This document shows, one piece after another, positions 33,717-43,330 of a DNA stretch of 64,000 nt. The position numbers were made by a program, and so were the translations under genes. Source of the DNA: Tridacna crocea (lineage: Eukaryota; Mollusca; Bivalvia; Cardiida; Cardiidae). The DNA lies in NCBI GenBank assembly GCA_943736015.1, contig OX031061.1:61882192-61946191 (forward strand), in the 5' to 3' direction. Position 1 is the stretch's first letter; each line of letters starts with the position of its first letter. Under the pieces are notes generated by a model, which saw only the letters and a list, made by a program, of their open reading frames with translations, was not told the origin of the DNA and searched no databases.

Positions 33717-33807
33717 GCCCCCCCCCCCCGAGAGAGAGAGAGAGAGAGAGAATGCCCCCCCCCCCCCGAGAGAGAATGCCAGAGAGAGAGAGAGAGAGAG
33801 AGAGATT
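33717..33807 (+). repeat. Compound poly-C/(GA)n microsatellite
   Basis: The unit AATGCCCCCCCCCCCGAGAG... occurs twice with (GA)n of changing length, then AATGCCAGAGAGAG. Confidence 0.95.
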
Positions 33808-33829
33808 GTTTACTCACTAGGCGTACCAT

Positions 33830-33987
33830 AGGATGGGTTTAATGTTATATCCTGCAGTCTGGATTATTACCTGTTTTCACAATGTTTGTACCTTTTTACA
33901 AATAAATGATACCATTTAAGCCAAACTGAGTTTCCTGTCTGTAAGTGGTCCATCCAAAAATTTCGTCTTTTGGTAAAGGGTTACCAA
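33830..33987 (+). mobile_element. Family A1 right-half fragment
   Basis: CACAATGTTTGTACC then TTTTGGTAAAGGGTTA. Confidence 0.65.
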
Positions 33988-34009
33988 CGTGAAAAAAAAT
34001 GTCTTCCTG

Positions 34010-34085
34010 CCTAGCTTGTTGGTTAAGTGTAGGGCTTTTAAACTAGATGTTCCAGAATCGAATCTCATTTGTCCGCTATAGGTTT
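34010..34085 (+). repeat. tRNA-like SINE head
   Basis: TAGCTTGTTGGTTAAGTGTA resembles box A; TTCCAGAATCGAATCTC resembles box B. Does not fold as a proper tRNA. Confidence 0.4.
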
Positions 34086-34104
34086 TTTTTCAATGGAGTA
34101 TCCT

Positions 34105-34333
34105 TTAACTCATTACCACACGAGAAAATTTAGGACTGGTCCAAATTGAAAGCATTTGCAGATGACAAAATAAAGGTGACAGAAAAATAGAAATTTGTTC
34201 TGGAAAGGGTGGAAAACACTGTGGGAAAAGGAGAAAATGCTGGTTACCAGCATTTTCTCCTTTTCCCACAATGTTTTCAAAAGGCTTCTTTCTCAGGGGC
34301 GTCAAAAGTAGGGATTGAGTGGTAATGGGTTAA
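34105..34333 (-). mobile_element. Family A1 MITE, complete
   Basis: TTAACTCATTACCACACGAG to GTGGTAATGGGTTAA; CACTG in one arm but CAATG in the other. Confidence 0.92.
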
Positions 34334-34337
34334 AAAA

Positions 34338-34715
34338 AGACCCAGAACAATGTTTTTCATCATGTGTAGGACAGAAATCATCCTTTCAGCTTCATTTATT
34401 TTGTGCTCTTCACATACTCTCAGTTTGGTCGAGTCCAAAATGTTACTGTTTCGCGAAAAGGTAACACGTCTATTTAACTCTTTACCGAACGACAAAATGT
34501 AACAATTAAATTATTGTCCAGATTAAAAAATATGTGCAGACAAAATACAATAAATAAAACACAGCCGACTCCCAAAAATGGCATTTTTCCAGTTGTTAAA
34601 CATGGCAGGAAAATAGTGGTTACCAGCATTTTCTTTTTTTTAAGTACATGTATATATTTTCTAGAATACTTTCTCACCAGCATTTTCTCCCTTTCCCAGA
34701 CTAACGCTTGGGCCG
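34338..34715 (-). mobile_element. Family A1 fragments, rearranged
   Basis: A right-flank piece to 34477, then a minus copy from TTAACTCTTTACCGAAC (34474). Two arm ends read ACCAGCATTTTCTT/C. Confidence 0.65.
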
Positions 34716-34725
34716 ACCCGTAGTA

Positions 34726-34932
34726 TAACTCTTTACCCCCATAAGGCATTTCTATGGCATCTCTAATTGACCCTAAATAACAGCAAGGATGAAGCCATTT
34801 CTTTTGTGTAAATGACACCTTTTGAAAGTATAGAAAATATCGTCACGAGCAATTTCACCTTTTGCCACAATGTTTTCCAAAGACTCCTATAAGCAATGTG
34901 TAGAATTGAGTATCTATGGAGTAAAGGGATAA
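34726..34932 (+). mobile_element. Family A2 MITE, one hairpin arm lost
   Basis: AGAAAATATCGTCACGAGC: the left arm is deleted up to the centre, the right arm intact. Confidence 0.88.
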
Positions 34933-34937
34933 CAGAT

Positions 34938-35060
34938 TGTCATCTTCACAATAGTTTGATACTTTTAAGATACTTTTAAATGGTTTCATTTAAATTCAAA
35001 TTAATTACAAAGCCACTTTCTTTACTTTTGGTTGCTTGAAATCAAAACACAATTCTTCTG
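34938..35060. repeat. Dispersed repeat shared with 52613-52740
   Basis: Both begin AACAGATTGTCATCTTCACA soon after a family A copy. Unclassified. Confidence 0.6.
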
Positions 35061-35190
35061 TTTTTCAAAGTTTTGTATTACATACTGAAAACCTTATTGG
35101 AAAAGGCTAAATTGTATATACATGTATTTAGCATCGGTGTGTTGCTAGAGAATTTTTTCAAGTACATGCAGTTTCTATTTTAGAAAATTA

Positions 35191-35420
35191 CTAACCCTGT
35201 AGCGGCTTAGTGCTACGGAAAACTTTTTGCGGACGGTGTAAATCAAGATCAAACTGCACAGAACGCGTAATCTGATTTTGGATCCCCACTGTCTGATAAG
35301 TAGATACCCCCTTCCGAAATAATAATAATAAAAATAATAGTAATTTTGAAACACCAATATTTGGGTTTATACTATGGACTAGAAAAGTTTCATTTCACAC
35401 ATGTAGCATGTTAAAAGTAA
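35191..35420 (+). mobile_element. Family C MITE
   Basis: TAACCCTGTAGCGGCTTAGTG start and hairpin region ATCAAGATCAAACTGCAC ... TAATCTGATTTTGGAT. Confidence 0.65.
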
Positions 35421-35574
35421 AGACTTAAGTCCAGTCAATCTTGTGCATCTTCTATCAAGTGCTTTTATGAAAAAAAAAAAGAACTGTTTCACTTACATAT
35501 AACCACTTATACATACCGTGATAAAGTTTTGAACACCCTCCCCACACACTGCAGTTTCTTTCATGATTGAAGAC

Positions 35575-35810
35575 TTTAACCGTTTTTAAAAAAAAAACCC
35601 TACTTTTCACGACACAGAAAGAGAAGTCTTTTAAAAACATTGTGGCAAAAGGCGCAAATGCTTGTGTCCAGCATTTTATTCTTTTTCCACAATGCTTTTC
35701 ACATTAACAGTGATAGAAAAGTTCATTCTAGCAACATTTGATTTTTCGTCTGCTAATGCTGTCAATGTGAACCATTCTAATATTTTGTCGTAAAGTAACA
35801 AATACAGGTA
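35575..35810 (+). mobile_element. Family A1 MITE, worn
   Basis: TTTAACCGTTTTTAAAA start, hairpin arms AACATTGTGGCAAAAGGCGC and TTCTTTTTCCACAATG. Downstream of the IL-17-like stop. Confidence 0.75.
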
Positions 35811-36092
35811 ACACTATAGGGTGCCCTACAAATACACTCCATACGTTTCGGAAAGCGCACAAATACGTCTTCAGCAGAAATGAAAGATGATTGTTTTGTA
35901 AAAGTGTTGATATATTCAAAAGATTTGTAACAAATCAGGATGTTGTAATTCAAAGACATGGCTAAATTTGCTAAATCTCTCTTTAATTTCCAGTTGTCAC
36001 CATTTTCACGATTATATCAAAGGATGCATATACATGTAGTTGAATGTTCCTTTCGTTTATAAAAAAGTGGTCCTAAAAGTCAACAAAATCTG

Positions 36093-36611
36093 CTACAGTC
36101 TTTTTGCGCATGTGCAGCCAACAGACAGGCGTACCGGAGTGAACATCCAGTCGTGGCGCAGTTCAGTCGGTAAGGTAAAGTCTTCTGCGTGCACTAAAGG
36201 ATCACGAACTGTAAGAATACTTATGTTATGGTAGACAGATTCACAAGTTGAATACCCAAATAAACATGGCGTCGGGGTGCAAAGGTTTTCTAAGACAAGC
36301 CTTGGATACATCAGATCTCCCAGATCACGCCATACTGGATTTGGTGAGCAGCCAAGAATAGCGGTAGCATTGAGAAGTAAAGCGTTCTCTGGTTGGTCGA
36401 CAGGATGATCTGAATGCTCGTGATAAACATTTGAAATATCGCCGCCTAAATGTCTGTTTATAAAGAAACGAACGATGGAATCTATCGCTGGATTTTGAAC
36501 TGTGAGTCTGTGGACACTCGGTGTAGAATTCTCCTCAGAAATCGTTTGAATGCACTGAAGGTTGTAGAAGACAATGAAAATCTCTAAGACCCAGCTTGCA
36601 GTCGTCCTATC
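36093..36611 (-). CDS. IL-17-like secreted cytokine, terminal exon
   Basis: Read on the minus strand, 172 codons are open from a splice acceptor (pyrimidine tract then TATGTAG, AG at 36613-36612) to a stop at 36093-36095. The in-frame TAG just before codon 1 shows that the exon must be spliced to an upstream exon carrying the start Met. Residues 7-18 (WVLEIFIVFYNL) are hydrophobic and look like the core of a signal peptide. Possible N-glycosylation sites are N28-S-T, N81-A-T and N129-I-S. The C-terminal half matches the IL-17 fold pattern: C88 and W94, then YPRLVLENLC (102-111), C116, C123, SVYHNISIL (125-133), W155, and the family signature SVGCTC at 163-168. IL-17 proteins are dimeric cystine-knot ligands of IL-17 receptors and are expanded in bivalves as immune cytokines. 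The first exon was not found: minus-strand sequence between 36613 and 37345 has no convincing ATG plus donor. The spacing and cysteines make a chance match unlikely. Confidence 0.85.
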   Translation of the reverse strand, partial: DRTTASWVLEIFIVFYNLQCIQTISEENSTPSVHRLTVQNPAIDSIVRFFINRHLGGDISNVYHEHSDHPVDQPENALLLNATAILGCSPNPVWRDLGDLMYPRLVLENLCTPTPCLFGYSTCESVYHNISILTVRDPLVHAEDFTLPTELRHDWMFTPVRLSVGCTCAKRL

Positions 36612-37345
36612 CTACATAGAGAAAAAAGTCAATTTATAAAGCAACTTTCAAGCAATATATTTTTTAAACTATAGAATTTCTTAAGCCATAGCTCCTCCAA
36701 TAAAATATTTTGCTTTCCTCATCGGAAGTTCGTTCGCTGGTTTCAAATTACGCCGGTTCCTGAATCGTCGTAAAGGGAACATCGCCAGTACGGGTACCAC
36801 GGCTATTTCAGAATATTATATAAACTCACTTCATTAAAAATAGCTGTTTGGTCTTCATTCCAAATTATACAGTAATTACTTCACAATATCCAAATAGTTA
36901 AAGTAAACGGTGCGTTTATATTACCGTTGTACCCGTTTTTACAATTTTCGCTATCCAACGATTCGGAAAACGGCGCATTTAAGACCATTAAAGGTACTCC
37001 CGGTGTAAAAAACATGGTAGCTGTGATTTATTATATATTACGGAAATAATGTATGTTGTGAAACTTAAAGTCATGGAAACCGATAGCCTATGGTACCGCT
37101 GTAAGGTCCCATGAGAAAATAAAACGATAACGTAGTTGACTATCTAAGATGATTAAGCCTCCTTTGCAAGCAATTGAACAGTAAATAAAATGCGTGTGAC
37201 GAGATCCAAAAAGATAGTACCACGGTAGGTTTTTATATTGTATAAGCGTAAATGAACATATCAGAATCAAAACTTGTCTGCTAACTCGAAATTTCATTGT
37301 ATTATCAGAATTTGCAGTAAGAATATGATGGATGTTCCACATTCA
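36612..37345 (-). other. Probable intron/upstream region of the IL-17-like gene
   Basis: No family A copy interrupts this stretch, unlike most of the window. A minus-strand Met near 37297 opens a short hydrophobic frame (MKFRVSRQVLILICSFTLIQ). It could be an unrelated or alternative signal-peptide exon, but no clean donor joins it to 36611. Nothing else recognised. Confidence 0.3.
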
Positions 37346-37573
37346 GTTTTTATAAGACAACAAAATTCTAGACCAGTCAAAATTGCTAGCATTTCACGAT
37401 ATATTAAATAACATTCAAAAGATGGAATTCGTGTTAAATAAGGTAGAAAACATGATGAGTAAAGGAGAAAATGCTGGTTACCAGCATTTTCTCCTTTTCT
37501 GATGTTATTTTCAAAAGTCTTTTTTTTTTCCGTATGGTGGTAAAAAGTCGCGTTTGTGTTATGAAAAAGTAAA
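37346..37573 (-). mobile_element. Family A1 MITE
   Basis: Hairpin GGAGAAAATGCTGGTTACCA intact, outer arms changed in both (ATGATGAGTAAAGG / CCTTTTCTGATGTTA). Confidence 0.8.
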
Positions 37574-37900
37574 GATATTCCTGTTTTAAATCACTACAAA
37601 TGAGAGGTATTCAGTATGAACTATTCGAAAGAACCATGAAAGACTATATCGTAGGCGTACCACAGCTGTTTTCACGCGAACTCCTCAATTCTCAAAAGAG
37701 AAATTTATTGGAAAGAAAGTGCCTTTTGAAAGGTGATATTTTCCACAGCCTTGGAAATGCAATATGTGGGAAACTGCTCGATTCATGAGAACCATAATCA
37801 GCGTTTTATTGGTCTACGGGGACCTATTATTGCACAACTTATTTTAGACCTGCAAATAAAAGGACACGTGACATACGCAAAAAGAGTTTGTCTTTAAAAA
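37574..37900. other. No feature recognised
   Basis: A 62-codon frame (37600-37788) without recognisable motifs or splice context. Confidence 0.35.
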
Positions 37901-38130
37901 AATAACCCTTTCCCAAACAATCCCTGGTTTTTACGGGTCTGGAATAATAGCCTTTTGAAAACATTGTGGGAAAAGGAGAAAATGCTGGTAACCAGAATTT
38001 TCTCCTTTTCCCACAATGTTTTCTACCCTATCATAGACAGATATCATCTTTTCAGCAAGAGTTGAATTGTCGTCTGCAAATGCTTTCAATTTGGTCTAGT
38101 CCAAAAAATTGTCGTTTGGGAAATAGTTAA
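37901..38130 (+). mobile_element. Family A1 MITE, CCCTGG subtype
   Basis: AACCCTTTCCCAAACAATCC left end with ACGGGTCTGGA, shared with 50653-50882. Confidence 0.9.
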
Positions 38131-38290
38131 GAGAAAAGGAAAAAATGCTGAAACCACCGTTTTTTCCCCCACCATTATTTTCACTTTTCGAAGAGAAATC
38201 CCATCATTTGAGCTTTGTTTGTATTTTTCGAATGCTTTCAATTTGGACAAGACTGAACATTTTTGGTCTAGTAAAGACAAGCTAAACCAA
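38127..38290 (+). mobile_element. Family A1 right-half fragment, chained
   Basis: Starts at the TTAA ending the previous copy. Only TTTCAATTTGGACAAGACTG flank and an arm remain. Confidence 0.6.
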
Positions 38291-38867
38291 AGTACATGTA
38301 GTTTCGTCTCTTAGATGAAGACTGCTTTGACCATAGAGCGACGCAAAGAGCAAGATATTGTACAGGCTGTCCAGAGAGTGAAGTAGCACGTTTGTAAATT
38401 CATAATATGGCTTTAAATTTCATTTGACGAGATAAAGATAAATATACGTGTATATAACATATGTAAGATTTTTTTGTGATAATTTCATTCAATTTTCATT
38501 ACGATTTTTTATGCAGATTTCAAATCAGAAGTACATTTCTGTCACACAGCAATATTTCAGTTATTTACAAATTGAGGAAGGTCCATTTAATTCAATATAA
38601 TTCAGTGCTTTTAGGGTTAAAGTAACCAGACTGTAGATTTCGTTTCAATTGTTCTAGAAATCCCAACGAAAATTGATTATCTACTTCCGTCTGCAAGCTA
38701 TCGACTGAGTATATATTTAAAACGCGAAGTTAATTCCATTTTTACACAAGATGTTTCTTTCATTTCTTTTTATTCCGTAAAATCATGGACTTGCCGCTAC
38801 CAAGTGATACATCATAATTAGAACTACCAGTCAAACACTTACCGGATAATATTTCTTGGTAGATACG
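38291..38867. other. No feature recognised
   Basis: A consensus donor on the minus strand (GTAAGTGT at about 38841) has no evident exon behind it. Confidence 0.3.
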
Positions 38868-39083
38868 CCGGTGTAATGCAGAGAAATGACCCTCCCCTAC
38901 AAAATGACCCATAGGTCATTTCTCTACGTAGAGGTATGTCCCCAGAGGGTCATTACTCTACGTAGAATAATGACCCGGGTCATTCCTCTACGTAGTGAAA
39001 TGACTTCTGGGGTCATTTCTCTACGTAGAATAATGACCCGGGTCATTTTGTAGGGGTGGGTCATTTCTCTGCATTACACCGGC
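38868..39083. mobile_element. Family I MITE, TGACCC/CTACGTAG array
   Basis: Terminal repeats GCCGGTGTAATGCAGAGAAA and its mirror. The interior has ten TGACCC/RGGTCA half-sites, twice as TGACCCGGGTCA, and four CTCTACGTAG palindromes. Confidence 0.85.
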
Positions 39084-39124
39084 ATATATATTTAAATCAT
39101 TTACCGTCAATACCGAGATTTCAC

Positions 39125-39230
39125 GATCATGCATTTGAAAACATTGTGTGTAAGGGGGAGAAAATACTGGTGACCAGCATTTTCTCCCATTTGCACACAT
39201 TTTTTTAAAAACGTTTCAAATTACATATTT
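39125..39230. mobile_element. Family A1 hairpin fragment with paired arm changes
   Basis: GTGTGTAAGGGGGAGAAAA against TTCTCCCATTTGCACAC: both arms differ from the norm in the same way. Confidence 0.7.
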
Positions 39231-39507
39231 CGAACGATATTCATTAATTTTTGTATTTTGCAACTTTCAGATTTGACATGGCTAAATTTTTGTTACCTGG
39301 TAGAGTGTCTAACACAAATTATTCTAACGGAGAGAATTTCTTAAAACTTTCGGCATATATTTAGCTTATCATGTCTCCATGAGTTTACGATGAAAACAAA
39401 TGTGGGTCACCATGCTCGTTTCTCAGAAATTTGCCTTTGAAAAGGGTATACAGAGTTCCAAAAACTCATCTTATATCAAATTTAAGATGCTGACCTTTAA
39501 TAGTCCG

Positions 39508-39736
39508 TTAACTCTTTACCACACGAGAAAATTTTAGACCGGTCCAAAATGAAAGCATTTGCAGACGACAAAAATAATGGTGACTAAAAATAGAAATTTG
39601 TTCTGGGAAGGGAAGAAAACACTGATGGGAAAAGGAGAAAATGCTGGTTACCAGCATTTTCTCCTTTTCACATCGTGTTTTCAAAAGGCTTCTTTCTCAG
39701 GGGAGTCAAAAGTAGGGATTGTGTGGTAATGGGTTA
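39508..39736 (-). mobile_element. Family A1 MITE, complete
   Basis: TTAACTCTTTACCACACGAG to GTGGTAATGGGTTAA; GATG present in both arms. Confidence 0.92.
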
Positions 39737-40019
39737 AATAGGAAAATTACACGAAGAATATAAAAACAAAATTTGAATGAAAATCCAAATTTTGCGCAAA
39801 GAATATATAATAGCCCAGTTTTCAGCATGGTGAGTGTACAAATAATTATGTATGTTATATATAGACCACTGAGTTCAAATGGGAGATATGACAGAAGTAA
39901 GAGTTAATCTTTGATAAATACATACTTTTTCACGGACAGAGTTTTCGTGAAATTCCCACAAAGTATTTACCTGTATAATGAAAAGTTTCACCTAACTAAG
40001 AAAAAGTTGTCAGAACAAA

Positions 40020-41083
40020 GCTTTTGAGCATTATTTGCATTGTTGAATTTCACATGTCAAAAAAATTCATTGACTATTTCTGAAAAATTGCATTTGATCG
40101 ATTCACTGATTCTCCGAATCTTAATGTGCGGAGCTTGTATATGGGGTCTTCATAAGGCTGATGACATAGAAAAAATACACTTGAACCGCAGCCATATGTG
40201 GAGAAGTGGTATGTCATCCACTGACTGTACATCGCAAAATAGCAATTATGAAATATTGGCAAAAGATAGTATCAAAACCTAGTGGCCTATTACGTAAAGT
40301 TTTTAATATGAAAGACAACAGTGGTAATATTGTAAATAGTTTTCATAGAAATATATATATATATATATATATATATTAAATGAGTTTAGGACCATCATTC
40401 ATGTATAGCAGGTCGACTGTAACCAAAGCAGATATAGAAATGATAACTAGAAAAATGAAGGACACGTTTATTCAAAATTGGATTACTGATATAGACAACT
40501 CATCTAAACGGCGATGCTATAAATCTTTCAAAATATGTTTTGAATATGAAAATTAACTGTTGTTATTATTAACGATAAACAAAGAATTGAACTTACAAGA
40601 TAAAGATGTTCATCACACCATGTAATAATTTAGGAAGGTAGATTGAATAACACACCAACAGATAATAGAATCAGTAAATTGTGTAATTTAAATGAAATAG
40701 AAGACGAATTTCACTTTGTGCTAAAATGTCCCCTTTATCTGCAAATTAATTGCAGTCAATTTATACCCAAGTTTTATCATACTCAACCGTCTATGTACAA
40801 TTTATTTTATTGATAAAAAATGGTAATGAAAACCTACGAATTAATTACAACGTAAGAGTAACAAATAAATAAGAAAGAAATCTTTAATATAAAACTAAAT
40901 TGTTTAGGTTTGAACCCATATTGTACTTTTCTGGAACTGTTTTAGTCCAAAGATGCACATAAAAGCTACAGACTGAAAAATCTGGTATATATATCAAATT
41001 TCGCATCTGTATTATACAAGCATTTATTTTGTAATAGCAACAACATTGTATTATGTTATGCTAATAAAGTATTGATTGACTAA
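40020..41083 (+). mobile_element. LINE 3' end, decayed reverse-transcriptase C-terminus
   Basis: A plus-strand frame at 40040-40282 reads SEKLHLIDSLILRILMCGAC then WGLHKADDIEKIHL. This is the post-catalytic region common in molluscan non-LTR reverse transcriptases (cf. LFDSLI.PIL.YG.EVWG...IE.VHLK). About 400 bases on, NLNEIEDEFHFVLKCPLY matches their terminal cysteine/histidine segment. The frame is interrupted by stops and by an (AT)n run at 40351-40376. The 3' end is probably the AATAAAGTATTGATTGAC tail near 41065-41083, typical of such LINEs. It is 5'-truncated, so the catalytic motif is absent. Confidence 0.7.
40351..40376 (+). repeat. (AT)n microsatellite
   Basis: Thirteen AT units inside the LINE fragment. 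Confidence 0.95.
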
Positions 41084-42224
41084 ACATAATTCTAAACAAT
41101 GAAAATTTAGTCGTGCTTAATTCGTCAGAAAACAAGGATGTGGGTCTCTGTGGAAGATTTATTTTCCAGGAAGAGAACAGTATAAAAGCTCAGCAGACAT
41201 AGAGGGAAAAGAAGATTTCTCCTTTTCCCACAATAACTGTCAACGTGGAAACAGCTACACGTCCACAGCTTTAAATTTCCTGCTTTTGTTTGCTTATTTG
41301 TTGTGAAACGCCATGTCAACAGTATTTTAATTACATGTATTCCACAGTGATATAGTTCACAGTTTCATATTTCTCTCTTCCCCCTCTCTCTCTCTCTACT
41401 GATACTATCTGAAAAATAAGTGCTACATGTTTCATAGCACCAAAAGTATTACAATAATGTGCGAAAATTATATAGGTACACTTTTGGGCCACTATCCTTG
41501 CCAAAATCATATGTGCAATAGGACGCGAGGCAACATTTATGATATACGTCATGAACGATGATTAAATCAAATCCATATAACAGTATTTATTCTTTTGATT
41601 GTGAATTTCAACTCCTCTTTACCGTCAAAATATTCTAAATAAAAATACCTTGATATTAATATAACTTTTGCATTCAAGGAGAAAGTCTAACCACACAAGT
41701 TGTCTTGTTGATAAAAGAAATAAACATGTGATTATTCATTCTATCAATAAATTAAGTTTGCCATAAATGAATGAATTAACACATAAATGAATGAATGAAT
41801 GCATAAATAAATGAATAAGCAGATAAATAAATAAAAGATAAATAGATATAATAACAAACCTGTCTGTGAAGATACATCTCTGTATAAGGAGCAATTGTTT
41901 CCTTTTGACGGCTATTACCGAGTGACGATATCGGTTCATTCAAAGCCTGTTTTATATGTAAAAGTACCTGCATGTCACATTAAAATACATGTACATGCAC
42001 CTTAGCATCTCACGTTTCTATAGAAGATAGTTCCACATAATTCCATTTCGAAAATATAAAAGTCGACAAAATGATAAAGTTACGAGAGAATGTTGTGTTG
42101 TTATGAATAGAAATATATTTACATTTTTTTTTTTGTCAACGAGAAGCGTTCCCAATGGCGTCGTTTTCAGACTCTCAGGTTCCATATTTCAACTGGTGTC
42201 TGCTTTTTTGTATAACAAACTTAT
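41084..42224. other. No gene; simple repeats only
   Basis: A short CTCTCTCTC run near 41380 and (AATG/AAAT)n at about 41766-41845. Small frames here come from these repeats. Confidence 0.4.
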
Positions 42225-42426
42225 TTAACTCTAACAAATAACAAAATTTTAGACTGGTCCAAATTCAAAGCATTTGAAGACGACAAATTAAATATATAAC
42301 TTATTAAATTTGTTTATGATAGGGTAGGAAACATTGTTTACCAGCATTTTCTCCTTTTCCCTCAATGTTTTCAAAAGGCTTTTCCTTAGGGTCGTTAAAA
42401 CTAGGGATTTTGTGGTAAAGAATTAA
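42225..42426 (-). mobile_element. Family A1 MITE, one hairpin arm lost, chained
   Basis: AAACATTGTTTACCAGC joins outer arm to centre. TTAA shared with the C element. Confidence 0.88.
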
Positions 42427-42641
42427 CACTTATCTAACTAAATAAATAAACTCAAATATCAAATATTCAAGAAATAGTAAACGCACAAATTTTCCTTTAT
42501 CATCGGTATTTTTTTAAGGAAAGATATCTTCTTATCGGAAGGTGTAGATCTAAGATCAGACTGCGCGTTCTGTGCCGTCTGATCTTGATCTACATTGCCC
42601 ACAAAAGGACATCGAATTACGCGTAGCAGTCTAAGAGTTAA
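42423..42641 (-). mobile_element. Family C MITE, chained
   Basis: Hairpin ATCAGACTGCGCGTTCTGTG ... GTCTGATCTTGATCTAC; TTAA at both ends, each shared. Confidence 0.88.
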
Positions 42642-42867
42642 CCCTTTACTCCATAAAAACTCATTTTGACGCATCAACAACAAACAACTTTTGAAAACAT
42701 TGTGGGAAAAGGAGAAATTGCTCGTAACGAGCAATTTCTCCTTTTCCCGCAATGTTTTCCACTCAGTCAGATATTTGTATCCTTATTTGTCCATATTTTT
42801 GACATCATATCTTTATTTGCTGCTGAAGTGGAAGAACCTCAAATTGGCATATCAGGTAAAGGGTTAA
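42638..42867 (+). mobile_element. Family A hybrid MITE, chained
   Basis: TTAACCCTTTACTCCATAAA start like A2; arms like A1 (GTGGGAAAAGGAGAAA); centre GCTCGTAACGAGC, a third core type. Confidence 0.88.
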
Positions 42868-43103
42868 TACTTCACTAAACGACAAAATTTCAGAATTGAA
42901 GAATTTACTAAAAGCACTTGCAGACGACAAATTAAATGTGGCTCAAACGCTTGAATTTGTATATGAATTGGTAGAAAACATTGCAGGAGAAAAAAAAAAA
43001 AGAAGAAAATTCTGATTACAAGCATTTTCTTCTTTTTTCACAACGTTTCCAACATGTTCTTCTCTGGTGTCGTTAGAAATAGGGATTGTTTGGAAAATGT
43101 TAA
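42864..43103 (-). mobile_element. Family A1 MITE, worn, chained
   Basis: TTAATACTTCACTAAACGAC to TTTGGAAAATGTTAA; A-run in one arm. Confidence 0.8.
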
Positions 43104-43194
43104 CGATTTAACAGACATTAAAGGTTGAAGTTCGTCTATATTCGAAGATTTTGCATAATATAAATTCAATATGGCTAATTTGCTACGATTTGTC

Positions 43195-43330
43195 TCTAGA
43201 GCAGAAACATTGTGGAAAAGGAGGAAATGCTGGTTACTAGCACATTCTTTTTTCCCAAAAAACTGGATCTTTTAAAGTCTCATACCAGAAGGTGGTAAAA
43301 AAGAATTCTTGTTTCTCAAACAGTTAACGA
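43195..43330 (-). mobile_element. Family A1 fragment
   Basis: AAACATTGTGGAAAAGGAGG arm and worn partner. Confidence 0.6.

Noticed and set aside
36140-36200. tRNA-like sequence (GTGGCGCAGTTCAGTCGG) on the plus strand
   Set aside because: It lies within the minus-strand IL-17-like coding sequence and lacks a matching box B.
37600-37788. 62-codon plus-strand frame as an exon
   Set aside because: No recognisable domain and no convincing splice sites.
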